In this document: piece after piece, positions 47,406 through 59,400 of the stretch | How the letters are laid out: each line of letters begins with the position of its first letter | Position numbering within the stretch: position 1 is the first letter of the stretch | Origin: Pisaster brevispinus | Lineage: Eukaryota > Echinodermata > Asteroidea > Forcipulatida > Asteriidae | Assembly (NCBI GenBank): GCA_023634235.1 | Contig: JAMKCF010000003.1 | Coordinates: 13,052,742-13,116,741, forward strand | Reading direction: 5' to 3' | Length of the DNA stretch: 64,000 bases | The notes under the pieces: model-generated | Seen by the model: only the letters and a program-made list of their open reading frames with translations | Database searches by the model: none | What the model was told of the DNA's origin: nothing | Translations under genes and position numbers: made by a program

Positions 47406-47495
47406 ATGACATCTCGCAGGGCATTGCACTTCGTCTTCAAAGTCGGAGATCGAACGAAAACTGCTGAGTTTTACAGAGACGTGCTTGGTATGCAG
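47406..47495 (+). CDS. GLOD4: GLOD4 exon 1 (start codon)
   Basis: 30 codons, [20 protein letters not shown] through LGMQ. The ATG directly follows a pyrimidine-rich cttttagg, so a 5'UTR intron cannot be excluded. Donor is CAG|gtaaat. Confidence 0.92.
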
Positions 47496-50400
47496 GTAAA
47501 TTCACAATCCATCCATGAAAATGTCATCATGATGTCACGTGTGTCTGTGTGTAAATCAAATGTCAGGTGACTTTCGGTGACTTAATTAAATAATAATATT
47601 ACAGTACATAGTTAATGTAGTTTTTGCTGTGTCACGACTTGGTGTCAATCAAATCAATTCAATTCAATTCAATTCTTTACTATACACTCTTTAAAAAGAT
47701 GAAAATGGAAAATTTACATGTCTAAAATTCGGTACCCCTAAAATTGAGTAAGCTCCAGAACAGCAACAGGTCGACAGTAATTGCTTTAAAAACACAAAAA
47801 GTCATGAAGAAATACAGAAACAAAAAGGAGTAAAAAAAGACAACATCGATAATTTACTCAGCAGTGCAGTACACAAGCAATATAGAAAACATTGGCAAGA
47901 GTAAAATGCCTTGGATCACAGCCTCGCATTCCCTCTCTCCCCCTTCCCCCCAGCCAGTCATGCCAGTCATGCCAGTATGGGTGCATAGGCTTTTTACAGG
48001 ATTTTTTGCTTTGGTGGGATTTCTTACAATAGTCAGAGTCTCAGACATTACTAAAATATGTTTCTCAGATGACACTGACTGACCTAATGTCAGACAGTAG
48101 AAGGACACCCCACTATGAGAGATATCCAATATCAGAAGACACGATAAACCATTACTGTGCTTGTGATAATGTCTTACAATACTAGGGCATCCCACTATTT
48201 GTAGAACTCACTATTTAAACCAATGCAAACTCATCCCATCCATGGCTAATCTTTAAACATTCAATCCCGTTGTCATGCAGTTGACTTGCCGCGTACAAAA
48301 CATGTGCAAGCGATCTCCAAAAATACCTAAGTTACTGGTAATTATTATGAATCTTAAAATAAGTAAAATGCACCTAAAAATATGAAAAAACAAAATACTC
48401 ATTTTAATAGAAAACAAGAAACTGTAAAAATAATTATTAAATCCCAACCTGAAGTACATGTAAGTACCTGCCAAGATCAGCCTGGGGGTCTTTTCACGCT
48501 GAACACGATAATCACACCACGCTAAACTGGATTGTTTTGACCGAAGGGCTTGCCAAGAAAAATATTGTCTCAGTATAGACCGTGCAAGTCTTGCGCGTAT
48601 TCGAACATTTTTGGGACCACTGTGGTCCCACGTACATTGCTTTAGCGAGTGAAAGAAACAAACTCACGCGCTTTAACGGATCCCAGTGTAACGGATACGC
48701 GTGAGACTTGCACAGTCTATTGTAAGATTTTACCACTACGAGAGGGCAATAATTTCCTATCATAATAAGAAATCCGACTATTGAAGGACTGGTAAGGATG
48801 TCCTGTAAAAAGTCTATGCACCTGTACTGCCAGCCCTGGTGGTAGGAACGTCAGTCCAACCTGGGCTACCCTTCCCCCAACAAACATTGTGATTGGAGAC
48901 ACAAAAACACCAAAAGCTATTGAAAAATGATATATTCCCAAATACATTCATTGGAAAGTAACACACAGAAGATGATGAAAAAAAAAACTTGTGCTGCCCT
49001 GTTAGTCACTAGCCCCATATAACTAGTACCAATACGCTGGACTTTCTCCGCTTCTTGGCCCTACGCCCAAGTACCTCCAGGAGGTGAAATGATTTTTCGA
49101 ATAGAAATCCACGTTTTTATGCCCAGATTTTATCGCAATCGATCATTCATCATCAAGGCTTTAGTTCGTCCACCTGTTGGACGAAGCCCTCACCATGAAA
49201 CTTCCATTTGCCTCTCTCTCTAGCCACTCTGGTCCAAGTAGATGTGCCCATGTGTGCTGTTATGTCATCTTGCCACCTTCTCTTTTCTCATCTTCTCTTT
49301 CTCTTGCCTGTTGTAGGCTGCAATTCTTTCAGTTGTGTAGTCCACCTGTTGTTTTGGACCCTAGACACACGTCCTGCCCTTCGCCATTCCGTTTGGTCTC
49401 CTTTGCATTTTCAATGATGTCCTTGACTTTTGTTTTCTCTCGTATTTTGTTACATGGTTAACTTCATCCCATATTTTTTACCATTTTTTCTCCCCATCGC
49501 TCTCTCTTTGTTGTTCAAATCATTTTGTGTTGTCCAAGTTTCTGCTCCATAAGTCATGGTTGTTAGGGTGCATTGGTTGTGCACGTTTTTTCAAAGTGAC
49601 TTTGGTAGTTTTTGTTTAGTCAATAATTATGTCTTTGGTTATGCCAAAACTTCTCCAACCTGCTTTGATTCTCACAGCTGAATTTAAAATATTACTTTTT
49701 TACATCATTTACAAAAGGTTAACTTCAAATTGACTTTACAATTCTGAGTTACTGATTTATCTTGGAAACAGTTTTTTTTGTCATGGAAACACAGAATTCA
49801 GTACTGTCAAAAACTGTGCATTCTGGGAAAAGATATCTCAAAAACAAGTAAAATATGAGAGGATACTTTGAAAACTCGAAATTCATAGATATTGATACTT
49901 CTTGAAAACAAAGATTTCAAAGGTTAAGTGCGATAGAGTTTTTTAACAACAAGGCTTGGTTATTCGATTAACCCTAACCCCCATTAGGGTCTCTCTACAT
50001 AGCCTGCCAAATACAACAGAATGCAACACAGTTGAAATGAGAACCATGCCAAATGCAACAGAATGCAACAAGGGATATTGTTGCAATGTGCAGGCATGCT
50101 GTTTGTGAAAGGACTGAGCAAGGGTGTTTGCCCTGCTAAATGCAACAGTATGCACATAAGTGTAATGTTTAACTGTTATTATACAGTCTTTTGAATATGA
50201 TTTGAATTATGATTCTTACCTAATATTACATCATACTTCTCAATACTTTTCCCATAAAAAATATTTTGAAATACCCATTATAAGTTGTTCAGATACAATA
50301 GAAGCACCCAAACCTATATGAAGTCACTTCACTGCTGAATGCAACAAATTCAGTCAAAGAATGACATCTGAGTTGACTGCCAAATGCAACAGATCACAAC

Positions 50401-53400
50401 AACTATTACCATTTGGTGCATATTGTTGCATTTAGCATGGTTAGGGTTAATTTAGACTTGTTGGGTAAATGTGTGATACTAGTTTTCTTTTGATTGCAGT
50501 TTTTACGACATGAAGAATTTGAGGAGGGATGTAAAGCAACATGTAATGGGTAAGTTGAGCAGGATGATGAAGTCATTTCAACAACTCTTGTGATTATTAC
50601 ATTTTGTGAGATTTCCCAAGGCATGTTAACTTATGTAAAGAGACTTAACGTTTTCATTTATTAATTTTGTCCCAACAACTGGCTTATTGATTGTATTTTT
50701 GACTGCAAGAGGGCGCATTTTTACAACAAATTTCCTTGCATCCAAATTACAGTTTTATCTTATTTTGACTGCCTGTATGTAAGCTTACCTGTATGTTGTT
50801 TTCTTGTATCAATAGCCAAATAAATAATAGTAATAATAATAACGACAATTTGGCCCAATGAGAAAACAGTTTGTTTTACTTGCTTCCCATCACATAAAGT
50901 TGAATTATTAAATTAAACTATTAATAACGCAGCCGCGCTGTTTACTAACCAATCGTGCAATGTGTGAAATGTGCGCGTGCTGCATGCTATTTTCACTCGA
51001 AACGCATGACTGTGTGTTCCAAATTGCCCATAAAGATGGCCGATTTACGTCATATTGCAACCTATCTTTTATTAGAACTCTGTTATAAGAACTACATGTA
51101 CCTGTTATTATTTTTTCAGACCATACGATGGAAAGTGGAGCAAGTCTATGGTTGGCTACGGACCAGAGGACAGCCATTTTGTTACCGAGCTCACCTACAA
51201 CTATGGCATTAAAGATTACAAACTAGGCAACGACTTCCAGGTAGAAACAATGTTGTACATTAATTGATGACTGGTACTGGATCCGTCCGCATCTTGGCAC
51301 TCACTCTGTTTTGTCTTTGGGAACAGACCCTACCTTTGTTTTCTTAAGGCCAGAGTTAAGTCCTTCACCCAACGGTAACTCAAAGACTCAAATGAGTTTG
51401 CAGGGTTCTCCCCAGAAACTGTGGGGCATTCTGGACCCAAATATTGGAAGTTTGGCCGAAGTAGGATGATTTGAAACGAGGTCCTCGGAATGTTTTCTAC
51501 TTGGCGTTTATCTTTGGTTTTAAAAGCCCTACTGTGCAATCTGGAGCATTCTAAACTCTCTTTTTTGGATGATTTTTGTAAGTTTGAAGAAAAACAGAAA
51601 AAAAGGAAATAGGATTGATACACAGTTAAGATCAATCTTAGCTCTTTGTGAAATCAGCGCCTCTGGAATTTCATCTTTGAGAGGGCAAGGCCATTTTCAT
51701 TGTGTCAAGGGCATCTCCATTGGACAGTCATAAAGGTCGATAATGGGGGACTTTTGAAGGGGGACCAAGACCAGGGCCCAATTTCATGACTCTGCTTACT
51801 GCCGAATTCCACGCTTACAGTCACCATTCTCCGCTTATTTTGCAAGCGCCGCATTTCTGCGCTAGCTGTGTAAGGGAAGAATGCCTAGTAACGTGGAGTA
51901 CGGTCGCGCACAAGCCAAAATTCCCTGCTAACCCGTGAAATACGTAAGCGTCGATTCTTTGCTTACGGTAAGCAGAGCCATGAAATTGGGCCCTGGTCAA
52001 CAGAGGCCTCCGTGTAGTTCTATGCCTGGGACTACTTGACTAGCTCAGTTTGATTTTTGATAAAATGACTAGAGTCTGACCTGCCGTCCAGTGGATATTC
52101 AAACCCTGGTATTGTCAACATTGAATCTTTAAACATGTACAGGGTGTCTGTAAACTTCAAATCAAGAGTCTGGATTGAACAGAGAGCAGTTTGTAATATC
52201 TGCAAACTTGTAATTAAAAAAAAATTTAAAAAAATTAAATGGTTTATTATTCTAACAGGGTATCACCATACAATCCAACAAAGCCGTGCAGAATGCTCGA
52301 AGCAAGAACTGGCCTCTAGTCACTGTGTCCGATGGGCTCTACAGTGTGGAGGCTCCTGGTGGCTATAAGTTCTATCTTGTAGATCAGGCACCGCCACAGG
52401 GAGGTAAACCAACAATTTATTTATACGTGTATGGGTGTACCGGATTGCAGGATTGGATCTGGGGTTGTTAATGGACCTTATGCACATGACGTCATTTCAG
52501 TAGGGTGCCCTCGCCTAGAGGTCAAACGGAGGTTTCTCATTGGCTAATCCTGTGCGCCGTGCGTACAAATCTGCGCGTCTCGATTGTTTTGTCACTGTTT
52601 TACCTCTAAGATGGCGGCTGGATGACGTAAATGCATAAGGTCTATTGTGTTACATGATCAAAGCAACTACACTTTTGTTGTGAATAAAATTCTGTTTCCT
52701 CATACTTTCTTAATCCGCTTTTAATTTTAAGGAGTGGGGTTTTTTTTTTTGGTTTTTTTCACACTCCTTTGACAAGGTTGAAGAGTGCAGAGGAGTAGAA
52801 TTTTGTACTTGCACTCCTAAACCACTTGACATCAGATGGCGCCTTAAATATGACATTTTATTATTACATTTATTTATGCTTCAGAACAGTTTCTGAACAT
52901 CCTCTATTAGTTTGGGCAGTCATGTTGATTGGGGTACAATTATGCCACCAGCCATTCCATTGTGTAGCAATGTGCAAGCATGCACAATTACCGTACTATG
53001 CTTAATTTTTCCTGTCCAAAGAGGTATAAAGGGTACTGGAATTTATGCTCCAAATCTCCCCTTTTCTGGGGGTTGTTGTGTAAAATCAATTCTAGACCTT
53101 TGTTCATTTGTTGTACATATGTGGATTAGGAGAGATCAATAGGCTGGCACTATTGTGTGTCATTGTATGTGGCATATGGGAGGCAAGTCCTACATTGTGT
53201 AGGTTCTGGCATACCATGGTTGATTATTGGCAGTGGCTTATGGTGAATATTTATCATAGTCGAGTTGAAGACATTCCATAATTTTACGAAAGGAAACAAA
53301 CTAATTCTGATGCATTTTATGAGAGCGTTTGATGTCTTTACTTTGTTTAGTCTCGGGGGTTTCTTTGTAACAATGATACTCTCGAAAAGTTCCGAAAAAA

Positions 53401-56400
53401 ATGATACTGCACAGAGACACCGTAAAGACTTTCTTACGGGAAGTGGTTTAGAATTGTTTTTCGTTTTGTTTTTAAATTTTAGATCCAGTTCAGAAGGTGA
53501 CTTTGGGAGTCTCAAATTTGACCAAGTCCACTGGTAAGTGACAGTTTCAAAAGTCTCAAATAACGCTCATATCTAGCAGTAATGTATTCGAGGCGCTTTA
53601 ACAAACAGAAACAATTTAAGGCGGGTCTTCGAAAGTCTTTGAATTATGAGACCAAGGTGCTCTGGCAAATTTAGCAGCTACTGCCAGAAGCACTGGGCAA
53701 ACACTAGGCTCTTTTACGTAGATTACACACAACACGACACCTACAACATGTAAGGCCTTTCATCCCATCAAAAAGTTGCAGCAATAATGGTTAAAGTGTC
53801 TTGCTTAAGGACACAAGTGCCACGACCGGGACTCGAACCCACCCTCTGCTGATCAGAAACACCAGAGCTTGAGTCGGGTGCCCTTTACCGCTCGGCCTAC
53901 AAACCATGTTGCCAGCAACACAGCAAAAGAGCCACAGAGTTCAGTGGAAGAAGATTGTTTTGTTTTTTAACGGAGATCACAGTGTAGGATTTGTGTTCAC
54001 CAATTTTTGCTCCACTTTCCATCATACGGTCTGAAAAATAATAATGCACAGTTCTGATTTAACACAGTTCTTATAATATGCTTTAATACACTTTGTTTGA
54101 GTTCAATGATACACCTCAAAACGTGTTCAGCTTTAATTTTGAAACACATACAATTTTGAAAGAATTGTGAAAAGCAAACTGGAAAGCTCTCTTTTTCAAC
54201 GTTGCAGTATCTTGCCTGCCAGGGATTGCCCCGGAATATGCAAGGTCTCACTTTTTGTTTAATAGCAAGGTGACAAGGTCTATAACAATGCAATAGTCTA
54301 GTGTAAGGCATAACAGACTCTCGAGTAGCATATGAATGAGTTGAGTTGTCGTTACTTCATGCACTCAACACAGATTACTGGACCAAGCTATGCGGCATGA
54401 CGCTGTACGAACAGACGGACAAGTCAGTACTGCTGGGATACGGTGATGGGCAGTGCAAACTGGAACTCAAAGATGTTGGAGGGACGATCGACCGAGGGAC
54501 GGCGTACGGGCGGGTGGCATTCTCTTGCCCCAGAGACCAGGTACGTGGATTGGTCTGTTGGCATGGTTGGTTCAAAACTGAGCACTTTGGCTTTTCAATT
54601 GCTTGCAGTGACCGTTTTTTCAAAGTTGTACTGTGCCACTCTGTGGTAGATCATATGCTCCACATTTCCACTTTGGTTCATTTTTTTGCAGAATGGAAAG
54701 AAATTGATGTCAAATATTTGCGGTGATTATTTGTTTCTAAAGTTGTATTGTACCATGGTGTGGCAGATCCTGTGTTCCACATTGCCACGTAACCCTTTAG
54801 AGAGCATAGTGGCTTCAAGTGGCTTGTATCAAAATGTCCATAGCAGCTGGAGACAAGATAGTAGTCAATTTACCATTGGAGACCACAGTGGGTAATGTTA
54901 AATGGTCAAAGGGTAGGAGGGTTGACTGTGTATTGTGTAGATGCATTCAACACAAGATATCATATTTGAGACTGGCAAAGTTGATATATTATTGGAAATC
55001 ATAGTGGATAATATTGAATGGTCAAACAGTAGGAGGGTTGACTGCATTCAACACATGTCATCATGTTACAGGCAGGCATAGTTTATGTATTTTTCATAAC
55101 CACAGTGGATGATATTGAATGGTCAAACAGTTGGAAGGTTAACTGTGTACTGCTGTGCATTCACCACATGATATCGTATTGTAGGCTGACATAATGATAG
55201 ATTATTAACAACAATACACAATATCTATATGTGTCTATTACAATTGAGACGTGTCTCAAAGCACTCATTATTTTAATGTCAGATATGAAGAGCTGTCTGA
55301 ATGGGACATTATTATAGCACCTTGTAAGGTGTTACAAGGTGGGGCAGCACAATTACTGCCACGTAACCTTGCCGGAAACGCACAGGGGAAAACTCCTTGA
55401 CTCAGTGAGTGTAACTGGGTTCTTTTACCTGCATTACACAACACACTTTAAAGTCCATCCGAAGGACGGAGCAGTAATGGTTTGAGTGTTTTGCCCAAGG
55501 GCCACAACTGCCGTTACCGTGAACAGAACCCACACTCTGACAACCCCAGAACGCTGTGTCCTTTGCACACAGCCACTTCATAGCTCGACACTCCATAGCT
55601 TATGGATCGTTTCAAACCACATTGGATGATATTGAATGGTCAAACAACAACAGGAAGGTTTTAAGAGTCAGCTTCCAATTGGCAATTTTTGTATTTCAGC
55701 TTGCAGGTATCGAGAGCAGCATGAAAGAATCTAGTCAGGCCATTCTCACCCCACTGGTCAGTTTGGACACACCCGGTAAGGCCACCGTGGAAGTGGTCAT
55801 TCTAGCAGATCCTGTAAGTGTCATAGGATTGGAGACTTATTTTTATTGTCAATCTTATCTAGATGGATGAAATAATTAGGGGATAACAGTGCTATGACCC
55901 AGTTTTCACCGCGTGGTAATGACCGGGTTGGTGGCTGGCCGCTGTTAATGCACGCGGCACCAGCTGTCCTTGCCGAAATGATTGCCGACAAAAACAAAGG
56001 AAACAGTTGATTTGATAGTTCCTGCACAACAAGCAATGTGCTTGCAGAACTTTTGCACAACAATGTACTTATTTAGGGTTTATTTATTCACCAGTTCACA
56101 GAGCTGGTCTTTATATCACATGTTAATACACCTCAACGTGACCATTATTTGACCAATCAGAGTGCATAAACTCTCTGGAGGTATTTATTAATTTGCAATA
56201 CTGGTGATACGTCATACATAGCGCCCTCTACAGTTTGTCCAGGAGAGGCCATTTTTTTGCAGTTAATCATGTGAAGGGGTCCACCAGTTTGTAGTCGTCT
56301 CGCAGCGTCTGTCACGTGACCCCTGTCGTTTAGGTTCATTCTTTTTGCAAAGCAGCAAGGTTGTTTTGGTGTGCATTTACAGAATAAGATTGGAGTTTTT

Positions 56401-59400
56401 GTGTGGGTGATGAATGTATTTCAGAAGACGGCCATAAATTGCCTCTCTGTGGTCAACTGTAGAGGGCGCACTGTATTGTGACCCATATTCCTAAGTAATA
56501 GCACCAATGTATGCTTCTTATTAAAGTAGACCAGTATGTGATAATTGAGAGACTGACCCATCAGGGCCCAGTTTTATTTCTCTCCTTACAGTGAGCGGAA
56601 AGTCAGTGCTTATGGTGGCATAAAAATCCATGCTTGGCATAAAGGGAGGACGTACCTTTTGTAATTTCTCCAATAACTAATGACCATAAAAACTGACTTG
56701 GTAAAGCGCACTGGAGAGCTGTTGATATTATAAAACATTGTTAGAAACGACCCCCTATCAAGGAATGTAGTTTAAGAGAAAGAGGTAATTTTTCACCAAA
56801 AAAATATGGCACTTCTATACTACTAGTGAGGGTGTTTGGTTTTTTTTCTTTCATTTTTTTCTTGCAACTTTGATGAACAATTGAGCCCAAATTTCCACAG
56901 GTTTGTTATTTTATGCATAGTTATGCTGGGATATACCAAGTGAGGATACCGGTCTTTGACAATTACCAAATGTAAACCCTGCCTTTTAGCATAGGTTTCA
57001 TTGCACTGTGCAATCTATTTCAACTTTTGATTTGAAGAATGTGGCTACATCTGAAAAAAAAATGTTTTTCAATTCTTGATATTTGATGTTTATATCTAAT
57101 GTATTTTTAAATTTGTAGATCAGCCAATGGAAGCAAAATTTCTGTATTTTCTATAATGCGGACAATAAAATGTATAATTCTAATTCTAATTCTTGTAGGT
57201 ATGATTAACAAAATGAATGTAAAGTTTTTCATTATCAGTGTAGTATCTTGACTGCCAAGTAATGCCCCGGAATACACAAGGTCTGAAACTGGGTGGCATG
57301 ATCTATTATGCAGTTAGAGACTCGGTGGGGTCAGGGGGTAGTGGCAGGCATAACTGAGATCACCGTTTGTTGTCACTCACTCAATGACTCCAATTTGGTT
57401 TTTTTACCCATAGGATGCTCATGAGATTTGTTTTGTTGGCGACGAGGCGTTCAGGGAATTATCACAAGTAGATCCTAAGGCTGATGCCCTCTTAGATGAA
57501 GTAAGTATGCCCAGGGGAGAAGAGAAGGAGGCTGTACCCTTGATTTCTAAGAGGAGGAGTACAGTAGGGAGACAAATATTTTAGGGAAAGTTTTGCCCAA
57601 CTGGCATTTTTCATTTGTCACCATCATTCAGTAATTTTCATATGCCCTGTACAATTGTTTTTTCTGCTGTAACTGGAATGCATTTATGCTAGCGTACGTT
57701 TTAGTGCATATTTTATTGTCTTGTTTCCTCCTTTTTAGGGGTGAGGGTGTCTCTTTTTGAAAGTCAATATGTGTAATTTCATGTTTTAATAGATGTAATA
57801 TTTGCATTAGTTTTTTGTGTGTTCGTTTTACCCTTACACCGATGTGTGTAAAGCACTTCTATACTCAGTACTTTCCCCCGAGTTCTGCGAAAGTACTGAG
57901 TGTACATTGCTTTACAGACATTGGTGTATGGGTATGGTATTTTATGATTCTCTCCAAATCGAATGGCAAGACAACAATGGACCACACCTTTTCAGTGGAG
58001 GTTGTGTTTCCATATTTCTTTCCTAATCATTTGTGGCGTGTTCTGGCCGAGCGGTCTAGCGCACCGGACTCGAGCTCTGGTGTTTCTGATCAGCAAAGTG
58101 TGGGTTCGAGTCACGGTCTTGACAATTGAGTTGAGTTCAGTTCGGTCTTGACAAGTGTGTGCTTGTGCAAGACACTTTACCACATTGCTTCATCCTTCCG
58201 ATGGGACGTAAAACTGAAGGACCCGTGTGCTGTGTAATGCAGTTAAAAGAACCCAGTTACACTTATCGCTATTAAGAGAAGGGAGGTTTGCCCTGGAGTT
58301 TGTGGCAGTAGCTGCTGAATGCGCCGCAGCACCTTGTTAACTTTTATAAGAAGCTACATAAATGTGTCTCATAATTTATAAACTTTAAAACCGGTCTTAT
58401 AAATTAGAGCGCAAGGCCCTCCGCATTATTTTAACTAAGGACTTCTGTAGTACTTAGTCATTCAATGAAATTTACACGTACTTTGGTCTGCCCCCTGTCT
58501 CTGTTAGACTTGAACAGCTCTTTGTTAAGTTTGGTGAATCGCTAACCAGTTCAAACGAATACGGACACTTGCTTCCACCCATTAGAAACAATAACCTCAG
58601 AAATCCAAACAAACGTCGCCCAATCAAGTGTAGAACTAACAGGTTTTCAAACAGTCCGATTCCGTCCTTGACCAGACTTCCCAATGGTTGATGTTGAATG
58701 TTTTTCTGCTGCTTTTTTTTTATGGAGCTGGTCTCCATGTACTTAACTTTGGGGGTTTTCCCCTCTTAATTCTTTTACTTTTTAAACACTTTCCTGTTTT
58801 TTAAGCTTGCTAGACCTTGCTACAAATCGTTTTTAATGTTTTATTCTTTGGCCTACTTGTAGAAGCTCGGATATTTATATATATATTTTAGCCACCCCAT
58901 TGTTTGTAAATTAACAATTCTGATTGGCTATATTTTCCCGCTTTTTTCTGGATACTCTCCCTTAATCCTTTGCTCCTCTTTTTGCTATAAATGGATATGT
59001 TTGTGTTTGTTCTTGTTTATGCCTCTGACGAAGGTCCAGTTTGGATCGAAAGCTAAGGCCATCTCCCCTACTAATATTATATATATATATTTTTTATTTG
59101 TTGGGGTCATTTTTTACATTTTTTTAAATTTTCTATGTATCTCTTATTGTATTTTAAACATAATTCAGTTTTTGGCTGTAATGTTTGAATGTTTTTAATA
59201 AACCAATAATAATAATATTAAAGTGTTTCTCTTTGTTCCAGCTTCTTGAGGCACCTTAATGATAGGTACCTGCGCTATATAAGACTCCAACATTCTTCTT
59301 CTTCTTATTATTGTTATTATTTGTCCTCTTTCTTTGTTTTTACAGGGAATCAAGGCTGACAAAAGTGATGAATATTTTGCAAAGCATCCAGAGAGAAAGG

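Larger units (their letters stand above)
47496..50499 (+). other. GLOD4 intron 1
   Basis: No exon seen. It holds an AATTC microsatellite (47655-47678), the small MITE at 48575-48720 and the piggyBac-like element at 49972-50446; the rest is unremarkable. Confidence 0.6.

Noticed and set aside
58034..58113. Possible genuine tRNA gene
   Set aside because: A and B boxes exist but the intervening sequence cannot fold as a full tRNA cloverleaf by eye, and the body is shared with other SINE copies.
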